Shown here one piece after another: positions 32,701 through 45,700 of a stretch of DNA of 64,000 bases. The stretch spans positions 2,334,501-2,398,500 of the forward strand of contig BSQZ01000005.1 of the NCBI GenBank assembly GCA_033239005.1, in the 5' to 3' direction. The position numbers were made by a program, and so were the translations under genes. Source of the DNA: Lamellibrachia satsuma. Its lineage: Eukaryota; Annelida; Polychaeta; Sabellida; Siboglinidae. Under the pieces are notes generated by a model, which did no database searches, had not been told where the DNA came from, and saw nothing but the letters and a program-made list of their open reading frames with translations. Every line of letters starts with the position of its first letter. Within the stretch, counting starts at the first letter, position 1.

Positions 32701-35700
32701 AAAGACAAAACTATATGAAACATGTGAGGCTCATGTGTCTAAAACAGACTTTGTATAGTTGATAGGCTGGAAGAGGCAGTGAGAGGACATCTCTGAAAGA
32801 CAGCAGGAATATTGATTGGAGAGGGAGGATATGGGGGAGGGCAGGGGAGTGAGAGTAAAGGAGAGACAAAGGAGTAGAGAAAAGGGAGAGAAAGAAAAAA
32901 GGAAGAGATCACGCAAGAGAGTGGAGAGGGGCTGAGGCAGGAGAAAGAGTAAGAGATAAAGGAGAGAGAGGGATGGTAGGAGAAGAGGAATCAGAAGGGG
33001 AGAAGATGGGGAGATATAGAAAGAGAGAGGAGAGATGGAGTTATGGAGAGGGGAGATGAGATAGATAGAGAGGAGGGAGAGTTAAATGAGAGAAAGGAGC
33101 AGAGAAGGGGACTGGGGGTAAAGATAGTGGTTATGTAAGAGGGGGAAGATATAAGGAAAGAGAGGAATTGGACGGGGAAGAGAGGGGAAAGCCACCAAAA
33201 TGCTGTCTTTCTCCCCTGTCCCCCTCCCCCCAAAAAAGCTGACTTGTGGCGAGATAAGATGTCTGCAGATAGCGTTGCCCGCATGGGTTATGTCTAGGCC
33301 TGGTTTGATCTAATTGAAAAAGTTAAAATTGGCATCTGAGTACAAGGTGAAGGTATGTATGTTTTAAGAGATTGTGGTCACGTATTGAAACAGTGTACAA
33401 TGCTTGTATGGTCTTGGTGAAACTCGATCTGCAGTCATCTTACCTTTCAGTGAAGTTACCAATTTACTAAGCTATTCTCCACAATATGAAAAATGTTTGG
33501 CAAATGTCATATGAGCAAATGTCTCTACTGAACTGTAGCACGCATCATGCATGTGTGATCAATCATACATATGATCAATCATGTGTCGTCACACACTCAC
33601 TACCTGGATGTTAAGTTCATCAAATGCCAGATTTAACCATGCAGTTAGTAGATGTGAGTGTACAGGATATACTGCCAAAATCGTGCAACTTTTTTTACAG
33701 GAAGTTGCTATGATGTATATATCTGCACATGAGCTGTTCAAGCTAATAACCATTGTGTTTTTAATTATATTAATTTTTATATATTTCGGCAAAAAATAAC
33801 GGTTTACCCAGGCACTACTGGGGGTAGTTGGACTGTCCATAGACCCTGATATGTACATTCAACCTCATAATCTGGGCAGGGTTTAACATTTAGTTACAAA
33901 ATATCAACAGCTGTGGCACAGAAAGTAGAGTTTACGATTTTTCTGTCCAAACAATGCATTCTAAAAGATACGTTCTATAGCACTGTATCCAGTCCTTCGG
34001 ACTATTCAAAGTGCTGTACGCTTCACCTCCTGGCAGACATGTTCATTCCAAAGCCAACGTGACTTCTCTGGGAAGCATTCAGCCAAGCTGCAATTACTGA
34101 AATGGCAGCAAGAGGATTTGAATCCTCTCAGTTGAGAGTCCGATGTTCCAACCACCACACCACCATGCCACTGCACCACCATGCCACTGCACTACCACGC
34201 AACCGCACCACCACACCACTGTACCACCGCACCATCATGCCACTGCATCACCTCACCATCATATCACTGCACCATCGCGCCACCATGCCACTGCGCCACC
34301 ATGCCACTGCACCACCGCACCCTACAAAAAATTTTCATATGACCCATTAATAATGACAACACTGCTTATAAAACTATTCTTCCATGTGCAGGTACTACCA
34401 CTAAGTATGAGCCTCCCACCTCCCCGCCTCACCAGAATGGCGTCACGGAAGTCGACTTTAGGTCACCAAGCCTCTCCCCAGGCCTGTCACCAGAACCATC
34501 TCACTGTGGCCGCACTGTGGTGGACTTGATCAGTGAGCTCAAGGACACGTTACAGAGTCTACATGACAAGAACAAGGTGCTAGAGCAGGTCCCCCAGGAC
34601 ACGAGGACCTTCCTGCAGGACTGGTTGGTCAAGGCAGTCCACTATGAGGTAAGAACAGTCTCACTGTGACATGTTAAAAGTTCCTCCTCAAATCAATTAT
34701 TCCCTCATCTTGTTTCAGACTAAGTTCTTCTTCAACATGCTGAGGGTACAGGCAGACCAATAGACTAACACAAAAATAATACCTTACATACAGTTTAAAT
34801 GAAAAAAAAATTTTGCATCTAAAGTTCATGCAAAAATCGAGCCTATCTAGTATCCACTATGACATGTTTGCTCATTAGTGCAAATTTGTTATTTAGTTTT
34901 AGTGAAGTCATTGGACAAACTACAAGATAAATTTTTACTGATCCGGAAAAAATTTTGCAAGTGCTTGCATTTGAGGTCACTGAGCTTATTGAACATTATA
35001 ATAAACGAAACACACCTGTTCTACTTCACGTCTGTAATGCGCACATGCTCTTAATAAAATGTTGAGGTCAAGTACTTTCTTCCTGGGCAGGTTTTATTAC
35101 GTTTACAAGTATCAGAGTTAATGACTCGCCTGCCAACCAGCTACATACATACAAAATGTCCGACTGCCCAAATAACCTATTTCGAAACTGTCTGGTGTCC
35201 AACTGTCTAGGGCCAAGGTGTTGGTTAAAAAATTACTGATTACCTACATATGTGTAAACCACATAGCATAGTGTTAGAGTTGTTGCTTTATGAAACTACT
35301 CCACAATTGTTGACATCTATATGCCAAGATACACCCTAGTCATTTTAATATACAAGTCTAGTGTGCAGCCTAGAAAAATTATTCTGTAAATTATAATATC
35401 TCTATTAGAAATTTAACAAGATTGCCATCCAAGGCAAAAGGCCAAGATGGCAAGTGAACAGTTTTTAATCAGTGTGTAACCCGCCCTTCTGAGACAGTTG
35501 TTAATTTTGTTTTAAAACATTCATGCTGCTAGCATTTATACAATCTGTAGATAATTTGTTCCATTAATTGTTAGCCCCTGTGAGAACGAGTACTTTCTAA
35601 TATCAAATCTACACTGAACCTTCACTAATGTTACTTTGTGTCCTCTGGTTTTACTATCTTTCTTATGTAGGGAAAAAATATTTCTATCAATATTTTCAAT

Positions 35701-38700
35701 ATCTTTTTTATCTCCTTAACCTCCTTGTCTCTAGAGTTGTTAAACCACATTCTTTTAGGTGTTCTTCATAACTAAGGTGTCTCAGTTCTGGAATAATATT
35801 AGTTACTCTCCTCTGTTTTCATTCAAGCATACCTATATCCTTCTTGTGATGTGGTATCCAGGCTTGTATGCAATATTATAAATGTCTAATGCCTAAGTAT
35901 TGCTTTATACAGAAGTATAATTAGCTATTTTCCTTGTATGTTATATTTCTCCTAATCAACCCAAGAAATTGATTACCATTTGAAGCTGTAATTTGATAAA
36001 TTAGCTGTTTTTTCCAAATATGTTATATTTCTCATAATCAACCCAAGAAATTGATTACCATTTCAAGCTGCAATAGGGTAAATCAGTTGCAAGGGAGTTT
36101 TAATTGTCTTCAGGTGACATCAAGGTGACATCTTCAGGTGACATCATCAATCAAGAGTATACATGACAATGTTATTAGAAATGTTGACAATTGAAATTAG
36201 GCCAAAAAATATTTTTTTTAAGCTTAGTGGCCTCCGAGTGTGATAATACTGGTTCTTTATATAGCGTATATTTAAAGTAAGTATTTACATATAAATTTTG
36301 CTTCACAGAAATGTAGATCCAAATAAATAACTTAAATATAAAGTAGAGGTAGAACAATAAAATAATATATATGTATGTAAAATATACAACATTTGAGCAG
36401 TCAGGATGTTAGAATAGATATAGTTTAACATGATTTTATGATAAAACAATCAGATGTACCGTTAATGATGTGTCAGACACGTTCACCAAACTACGGATGC
36501 ATTCACCAACATCCCAATATTTGTAGTAAAGAAAATTATTCAACAATTTGTATATTTTGTGATCAAGTACTAGTGCCTTGACTGATGGTATTGTGTCCCG
36601 GACTGAGGAAAATGGCAACTTGTATCATTTAGTATTTCCCAGTTAGTGACCTTGCCACATCAGCTGATCTATGTCAGTGGCCAATGCTATGAAAACAACC
36701 ACATGGAGAATTAAATGAGTGCAACTCACTGATGGCAAGTGATCTAAATAAATCAATTGAAATAGTAAACCATTTCAATAATAGTATTTACATGACAGAC
36801 ACAAATCAATGTAGTTATACTGCGGCTCCCAAACGGTTTGATTTGACACTTTCATTTCCTGATAAATGACATCTAAGCTGTTGATGCCTGGGCTGTCAAA
36901 TTGAGTTGTGGAAAGTATGATTAAATTCTCTGCATTGCACCACATGGGAGGATTCTGTACTTTGGCCTTCGCTGACGGATGTTTAGTTGACTCAATTGTA
37001 TGCATCAGGTGGCAGCACTGGTGGTGTGTTTTGATTAAATCTTCCTCTGTTCTTCTGCTTAGTAACCATGGTGAAGGCGATCTATGAAGCAGTGCATATA
37101 TTAAGTTCCCCTATGTGTATGCCTTAACTTGCCCTCCTAACACCCACAGGATTTGATATCAATCTTGATAGGATCAATACATTCTTTTCTGGTTAGTGTG
37201 TGCAGAAACAGTTTCCTCATACCTTTCGTATGGGAGCATGAAACACGGAAGTGAAGGACTTCTAGACAGCACATTTCCCTGAAGTATTCCCATTTTTCTC
37301 GGCCCAGTCAGAGTGGATAATTACTGTGGTGAAGATAAATGAAACATTCTTTGGCATTTCACACATTCAATAAGGCCCACACCTAGCTGGGCTGAAATAA
37401 AGATGGCAGGAAACGAAGGACAGAAGCATTGAGGATAGATATTCTGGAGAAGTTTCATTGAATATTATTGTGATTCAGATTATATGTTGCTATATACAGG
37501 ATATATGTTAATGATTGCATGTTGTTCATCCTATTCATGTGCATCATGCAATCTAAAATATGAAAAGGTAACCATTTCTTAATGAATTGCTCCATCAATT
37601 TCCATGTGTAGCATGGAAGTTCTTGATTGCAAATATTACATTTAATTAGACACAATGTATATAATCATTACTCCAAACAACTTGTAGGAGTTGTAGCATT
37701 TTTAACTGTCAGATTTCCATTATAATGAATTTTAATCAGTTTGACTTCGAAGGCTGAATTTATTGTGAAAATGTTGTACTATAAGCATAAGCAACCATAA
37801 CATTTATTCACTGCATCTGTTTTTATATGTATTGTTGCAAGTATGTTGATAGGTGTTTGTAATTTACATGGGGACTCGTAATAGTGGTTTTTTTGGGGGG
37901 TTTTGAAGATTGGGAGACATTTGTTCCAAGAGAATGTACATCAAGCTTACAGAATTTCTTCATCGTATTTGTTCTATGCTCTCAGGGAGAGTATCATGTT
38001 CACCTCTCCTATATGGGTTCAGCCTACTGTTACGATTCCCATTGGTGACCATGTTAACGTTTTGCACGATTATAAGAAAACAGGATCATAAAAAATTCTG
38101 AAACTTCTTTCCTGCCGTTGTCATCATCTCATTGACATGTTGGTCGAGTTTTGTCAAAATCACATATTTATAACTCTTTTAAAATGGCTGAACATGCCAT
38201 ACCCGTAAATTTTTACCAATTTCTGCATAAATTACTATGCACACGTGCCTTGTGGTGAAAAAATTACCAAAAATCCTTCCGCCTATTGAAATCATCTAAA
38301 AATCCATGGTTACACTGCTAACATGTTCTACTAGCAAACTTGCCAATGTGCCTGCTCAAATGCAGTTATGTCAGATGATACAATTTAAAAAAAAATTACA
38401 CATCTAAAATTACTGTGCCCTACATTCGTCTGTAACACACCAGGAAGTCTAACTGAGGCATGATCCCAAATAGGGAAGCTTTTTTCTGTGAAAGTGTCCA
38501 ATTCTATATCATGTTGCGGCACATTGTATCTGTAAATCCATTATGGAACACTCCTGCTTGTCACGTCATTATTATTTGTTTCACAACCAAATCAAAACAA
38601 TGCCCTGCCCATAATATTAGCTGAAAACCAGTCACATAATTTAATTATAGGTCAATTTTGACACTTGATAAATCATAGACCATATACACTAGATTTCTAG

Positions 38701-39718
38701 AGCATTCCGAACCAATGAAACCTACTTACTGTCTCTTTAAATATACCAACTACTTATTTTCAAATTAATATTCATATAATTGCTTGATTTTTAACCAAAT
38801 ATGGTGCAACTTTGTCCGAAAAGTGACAATTTGTCACATTTAACAGGATTTTGAGTGAATTCCAATGTGTCAGACTTGTTAAATTTTATTGTTTATGTGA
38901 CTGCTTTCGTGCTTCTACTTGATAGGGTTTGATTTGGATATGCCACCATAATGGGGTGTCACATGACCAGATACCTGTTGCGGCCACATTTGAAAATGCT
39001 GATCTATGCGATGTTTCCAGTGGCTATGACACAACCAACATACAACTATTCTGTCCAAATTTGTTACACAATATTACCAATTCACTGGGCCAGATAACAA
39101 ATATCACCAATGACTATTCTGTTGCAAAATAGCTACCTGCTCCCTCACAAACTGGTGCCATACTCCCTAATTTTGAGCAAATTTCCATTTTGGCATCCGG
39201 TCTGTACCATGCTATTCGTGATCGTTACTGCAGTCTGCCTTTTCCAAGCAAACTGTTCACTTTTCCTATCAACATGTGCCTTTGGGAATGGTTATATCTT
39301 CTGTAAACCACTTCGTAGTTAGGGTTTGCTAGGGAAGGGGTTAGCTAGAGATGGGGTTAGCTAGAGATGGGGTTAGCTAGGGATGGGATTAGCTGGAGAT
39401 GGGGTTAGCTACGGTTAAGCTTGCATACCTTCAACTCCATGTGTCCGTTCACTTACAAAGAACTGCACACAACATGACATGGGTATTGAGACGTGGTGAA
39501 TTGACATTTATGAAAATTAACATTGATTTCCCATGGAAAAATTTGCTTATTTTTTGCTTTTAGCTTACCATAAACTCTTTCGGGCAATTTTAACAGACGA
39601 AAAAAAAAAAAAATTGTTAATTGACAATTAAATATTTTATTAACCATCAAATAGCTAAACATATCAGCTGATGCACATCAAACTTTATAGCACAACATTA
39701 AAATGTACATTTATTTGA

Positions 39719-39798
<80 letters not shown>

Positions 39799-42700
39799 GA
39801 TCAGTTATAGGAGACGGTTACAAAGTTTAAACAATAGCGGCGCTTAACAAGTAATGCTCTTGTTGACTACCGGTAGATGGAATTAATGAAATTTATATAA
39901 TAATATAATATTAACTAAGAACATAGACAATGTTCTAAGTCAAACGCATGCAACATGAGTAAATTTTTACCAATTTCTGCATAAATTACTACGCACACGT
40001 GCCTTGTGGCGAAAAAATTACCAAAAATCCTTCCGCTTATTGAAATCATCTAAAAATTCACGGTTACACTGCTAACATGTTCTACCAGCAAACTTGCCAA
40101 TGTGTCTGTTCAAATGCAGTTATGTCAGATGATATGATTTAAAAACAATTACACATCTAAAATTACTGTGCCCTACATTCGTCTGTAACACACCAGGAAG
40201 TCTAACTGAGGCATGATCCCATATGCTCCCACAGAGCGAGAGAGAGAGAGAGAGTATCCTCTTCACCTCTCCTCTATATGCCGTTGGAGAGAGTTTCCTA
40301 TTCATCTCTCCTATATGCCCTTAGAGTGAGTATTTAATTCTGCTGTATGCTCTCAGAGAGAGTATCCTCTTTACCTCTACTGTACACCCCAGAGAAGTAT
40401 CCTCTTTACTTGGTTGTATGCCCTCAGAGAGTATCTAGTTCACCTCCACTGTTACACTTTCACTGCAGTAAACACCAGACATTGTAGTTGTATACACTGT
40501 AATTACCTGAACCTTTGACAACCTATACCTGCTACACAGTGTAGGATAACGTAAACAAAGGGAAGGAAAGGAAACATCTGGTTCTGTCAGGCAGCTTAAG
40601 TTCATCAGCTATGAGCATACTATGTGGCTAACAGTTACAACCATTAGTGCATTCCTGGTGATCAGGCCTAGAACCTACAAATACACTGCTACAATCTTCC
40701 ACCAGTAGTTATTTATAGGCCCCTTATATAGGTATGTTGCCACCCCCACCCCCACCCCCAAATATTAACCTTTTTATCAGTCTGTCCTAGATTAATACAA
40801 ACTGTGCTTGTTCCTTCTGGCTTATGTTAGGCATGGCTGGTTACCCTCCAGACCAATCCACCCTGCTCAGAGGGGGTTAGGCGTGGTAGACAAGTAGGAT
40901 AATTAACAGCAGATTTATGGCAGAACTGGATAGTGTAATGGGTGTACCAAGGGTAGGCAGTGAATGAGATTAGGGCATTTATAAAGTTCAGCTTCAAAAG
41001 GACAGCTCCTCTCTGTAGAGTGGACACATGTTTTGCAATCATGACATTGTAGCAGATTTTTATTTGTACAATATAAAATAAATAAATAAACTGTTCTGCT
41101 AGAATGAAAACATTCCATTGATTTCAGTGAGCAAATTAATGTTGTGTATACTTTAATTGCTACATGTGAGCATTAAACAGATGACCAGAGAAAATTTTAT
41201 ATATTTTTATTCTCCGAGTACAGGTGACGATAGACTAAGTCACCATGGTTTAGTTTTCGTTTATGGAATGGTGATAAAATGCATATTGGAGCAATGTGCT
41301 GCTGAATCTATCTATCTCCATGCATCAGGCCTCTGGAATTAGCCCAATCTAGACACAGTGGTTTGATTGACACCTGGGATCTTGATAGGCAATGCCATTA
41401 GTTGAGTGAATGTGTGTTTTGCTAAGGCCAGATTCCACTACTGCTGGATGTCTGGGATGTATGTTTTCCTGACCTGTGTCTGTTGAAGACTACTGCTCTA
41501 CTGTTGTCACTGTCCCCTGAACTCTTATCTGCTAATGATTGCTACTACTGCTGCTGCTATCACTGGCTGTTCATTCTAGGACAAGCTACTGTGGATGTGT
41601 TTCCAGGACCAACTGGTTGTGCTTGGCTGTACTGTTGTTCACAGGATATATTTGGATGTTTGAGCTGCCTTGTTTACAACTCAGCTCAGAGGATGCACTT
41701 ACTGGATTTATGGCAGATGCCAAACTAAAACTGTTCTCTCACTTCCTCTGTGGACAGTCTGCCTATTTCGGATTGACACCTGGACACTGAGATACAGATA
41801 AAGGTCCAATAGCAGAAGAAACAAGTTGTGATTGCATAGAGCAGCAGTAAAATCAGCAATATAGTGTCTGTGATTCTTTGACTGCTTTACAAGAGAACCT
41901 GGATTAGAGAAGTATTTCGTGGATTGTTTGGTTCAGCCCAAATAAATCTGATGGTTTATAGCTAAGTTCAGAAGATGTACTGTTGCCATTAATGTTGAAG
42001 CTGAACAAAGACTGTTCCTGTTGTCCATGGCTTGTGTGGCTGTTTCTTGTAGAGATCTGGACTCCACAAATGTTAGTGTGTGCCAACACCTTAGCAGAAG
42101 GAGAAAGTTATCTTTTTACCAAGGACAGAATTGATTGTACACAACTCAGTACATTTATCTGACCTGTACACAGATGAGTGTCTATTATAGAAAGCGCGTC
42201 TATATAAGGCCAGACCAAAACCAATGTTATGACATACAAACAGGGACAGGATACAGGGGACAGACATTGACCTCTGCACGTATTCACCAAGTTGCAGTGT
42301 TATGACATACAAACAGGGACAGAATACAGGGGACAGACATTGACCTCTGCACGTATTCACCAAGTTGCAGTGTTATGACATACAAACAGGGACAGGATAC
42401 AGGGGACAGACATTGACCTCTGCACGTATTCACCAAGTTGCAGTGTTATGACATACAAACAGGGACAGGATACAGGGGACAGACATTGACCTCTGCACGT
42501 ATTCACCAAGTTGCAATGTTATGACATACACACAGGGACAGGATACAGGGGACAGACATTGACCTCTGCACGTATTCACCAAGTTGCAATGTTATGACAT
42601 ACAAACAGGGACAGGATACAGGGGACAGACATTGACCTCTGCACGTATTCACCAAGTTGCAGTGTTATGACATACACACAGGGACAGGATACAGGGGACA

Positions 42701-45700
42701 GACATTGACCTCTGCACGTATTCACCAAGTTGCAGTGTTATGACATACAAACAGGGACAGGATACAGGGGACAGACATTGACCTCTGCACGTATTCACCA
42801 AGTTGCAATGTTGCAGAATAAGTTTGTCTACATCAGGATTGAGTTTGACAGCATCACCCACATACTGAGCAATGGGCAATCATCCTCCAAGTCTGCCACT
42901 TACTAGGTGTGTTGACAGCTATCTGAAGCCAATGCTTATCAGGGTTGGGATTTAAGGCCATCTGGGATTTCACATTAAGAACCTTGGAAATCACACTACT
43001 GGGGAGGTTGCTCATTGCAAAGAGGAGGAACTCTCAAGAGGTGTTTTGATGTCACCAAAGTTGTGAACAGGAGAAAGCATTACCAATGTCTGTGGTTTCA
43101 GTAACCACCTTGCCATGACAGACTTATGAGGATACATGTACCAGCTGGCAGAAACCAGATCTTCTTTTGTGAAGCATCATCATACACTGTTGACTTTCTG
43201 GGAAGCAGCCAAGCCTTGTGGGAATGAGGAGGGACTGAGATAGACAGGACTGCTGTTGGTTGCTGCTGATGTAGTCTGGTTAAACACATCTGGGGATCCC
43301 ATTAAGTGTCATTACACTGGGAGAGCTGCAATTGGTGGTTGTGTCCCAACCCAGCACTGTTGAAGGCTTCAACTGTGGACCCAGGAACACACAGGAAATC
43401 ATTGTTGATATTGGATAAATTTGTAGTAATACCTACGAAGTTGGATCAGTATCAACAATACTTGTTGTGTTTATGGCATATTTGATGGCTTCCTTGAGTT
43501 GATTGCATTTCAGCAGCCTTCGTAAGAACAGTGGGTGGCTGAAGAAGTAAATAAACAGCTTTGGAATTCGCTCATCCAGATGCAATAATTGCAGGTAGTT
43601 ATCCATGTGAATAACTCAGAGTTTATCCGCACCAGTGCACAAGCCAGCCTGGATATGAATATGCAGGCCGATCATGGAATGCCTGTAGGCTGTTAGTCCA
43701 GATAGATGCAGCTGTGTATGGACCGACACAACACTGAGACATATAAGACATCTAAGTTATAGTTTTTGGGCTTCTCGGCAGTGTGCCTCGAGCGTGGCAT
43801 CAACACCGTAAACGTACTCGGATAATACTCTCAAAGAACTACACCGTGACCATACTTGAAACTTGCACAAGACTGATTGCGATGGTTGTTTGTGGATCTT
43901 GTTGTTGGTTCAGACCAAGAAAGTTATTTTTCCCAGATGACTCATAAAGATTGAGAGGATCTTCAAACTGGGAGACACAGAAGTTTTGCTTAGGATAACG
44001 ATAAGTGGCAAAGCTGAATTCTGCAGCTGCATTGATACACTGTATGATTCACTGCAGTTAACACCTGATAAATAATTTACATGACAGTGCATCCAGTTTC
44101 GCGGGAGTCAGTTTTCCACAGAAAACCGTTGATTGGACATAGTCTGTTTGCTTTCGATGAATGACAGGTTGCGTTTTTCTGCCAAAGAGATTGACCATAC
44201 CAGTGACTGGACAGCTATAAGGATACACCTGCCTAGGTGAGTGGCTTCTACAGGCAATCATTTTGCAGTGTTTGTGCTGGCAGAGGTGCCAAGTTACCCC
44301 TCTGAACCCCTGGTGGGTCTGCAGAAAGACTTGTTTTTCTTGGCTGCACTGCAGACAAAGAGTATTTTACCAGGTCTGCACACATACAGACAGGCATCAG
44401 CTGACAGACAGCAGGGCTAGTGTTGAAGCACCACAGATTCAGTCATTGAGGAAGCTGTCTTCTGTGGTTACACAAGTCTGGTTGGACAATGCAGAGGTAG
44501 GCTCTAGGGAATACCAGGCTCTGTGAGGAAACTAATGACTGGGTTTATCCCTTGAATACTGGATAGGAGATTCTTGCTGGATTAGCCACCTCCAACAGGG
44601 AGTACCCAAAGTCAGCTATCAGAGGTCACTGATAAGAGCACACTGCATCAGCCTTCTTCTGATCACCTATCTGTGGTCAGGAGACAGCTTCCAAGGCTCC
44701 ATTGATGACCTGGTAATAAATGTCACCAAAATATCATGATATCTATACTGCACTGATTGTATGCTTACCAAGGGAATGAATGCAATTGGCCAGGAGAGGA
44801 TTTGATAAGACTGCTAATCACCAGTAAGTGTACTCTGGGGAACAGAGCAGAACTTTATGCAAGAGTTACTGGTTAGAAAGAAGCTGCTTCTGTAGACCTT
44901 GGAGGATGGAGGACGGGTTTGACTACAGTCTGTACTATCAAACCTTGCCCCGCCGACGCAAGAAGAATCTCTATAGTTTGGATGGCAGTCAGTCGAGTCA
45001 TAAGGTAAATGTTTATATTCTTAGTGTTTGTTTTGGTGCACGATTTTAGAATGTCTCTGTATTATGTTTAGCTTAGGCAGATAACATGCTCTAAAGTAAA
45101 TGTTATCCTTGATTAAGTTTATAAAACCAAGGATTCTTCTGGTATGAATTTTGTAAACATCCAAGCTAATCCAGGACTAATGCGGGGCTACCTGGATTAA
45201 TGGGAGTCTACCAGGACTAATGGTTAGTGGGACTAATTATCAATTTGGAAAGATTTCCTGGCTTTTCCATTCATTGTTCTGCCTCGTTTTTTTTTAAATA
45301 AAGAAACAGTCATAATGCTGGTGTTGATAATTGATAACGCCTTACATCACAAAATAATAAAAAATTTGCATAAGGTTGAAAGTAATATCAGACTATAGCA
45401 ATATTCAGTATACCGTGAGGACAATTTGCTTGCGAATAAACGTGTGAAAGAGTGGATTCTGATCGACTCACAATAGTTTTCACTTACATCTGAGCAATTA
45501 GCTTTTTACTCAGTGTGTGACAGTTAATCTAAATCTTTGAGTAATGAGTTATCCAATCAACCTGTAAAAGTTAAATGGGACTTAAACTCACATTGGACAC
45601 TTTGAAAACCTACAATTACCTTTACATTTCAAAAGAAATACAAACAACAATTATTTGATGAATTGTTTTATTTGGTTAGATTGTTATGCTATAAATTTTG

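Larger units (their letters stand above)
29705..34391 (+). other. Liprin-beta intron 1
   Basis: 4.7 kb. It holds CTCF-like motifs near its start, two SINE fragments, a polypurine tract (32763-33190), a stretch at 31150-31330 with weak 36-bp periodicity, and the SINE-derived minisatellite next to exon 2. An isolated GC-rich patch occurs at 30388-30402 (GGCCGCGGCCGG). An ATG with a donor-like GAAG|GTAAAA at about 32282-32332 was not accepted as an exon. Confidence 0.6.
34649..44905 (+). other. Liprin-beta intron 2
   Basis: About 10.3 kb up to the alternative exon. It holds a dispersed repeat (35062-35270), a LINE tail, a duplicated 265-bp segment, an (AT)n run, GA/CTCT repeats and a 73-bp satellite. 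From about 41400 to 44900 the sequence is less AT-rich than the rest of the intron and lacks long open frames. It could be a decayed element or a promoter-proximal region of the alternative exon; I cannot tell which. Confidence 0.55.

Noticed and set aside
38205..40222. LTR retrotransposon with 265-bp LTRs
   Set aside because: No TG/CA ends, no primer-binding site after the first copy, no polypurine tract before the second, and no coding remnant between them.
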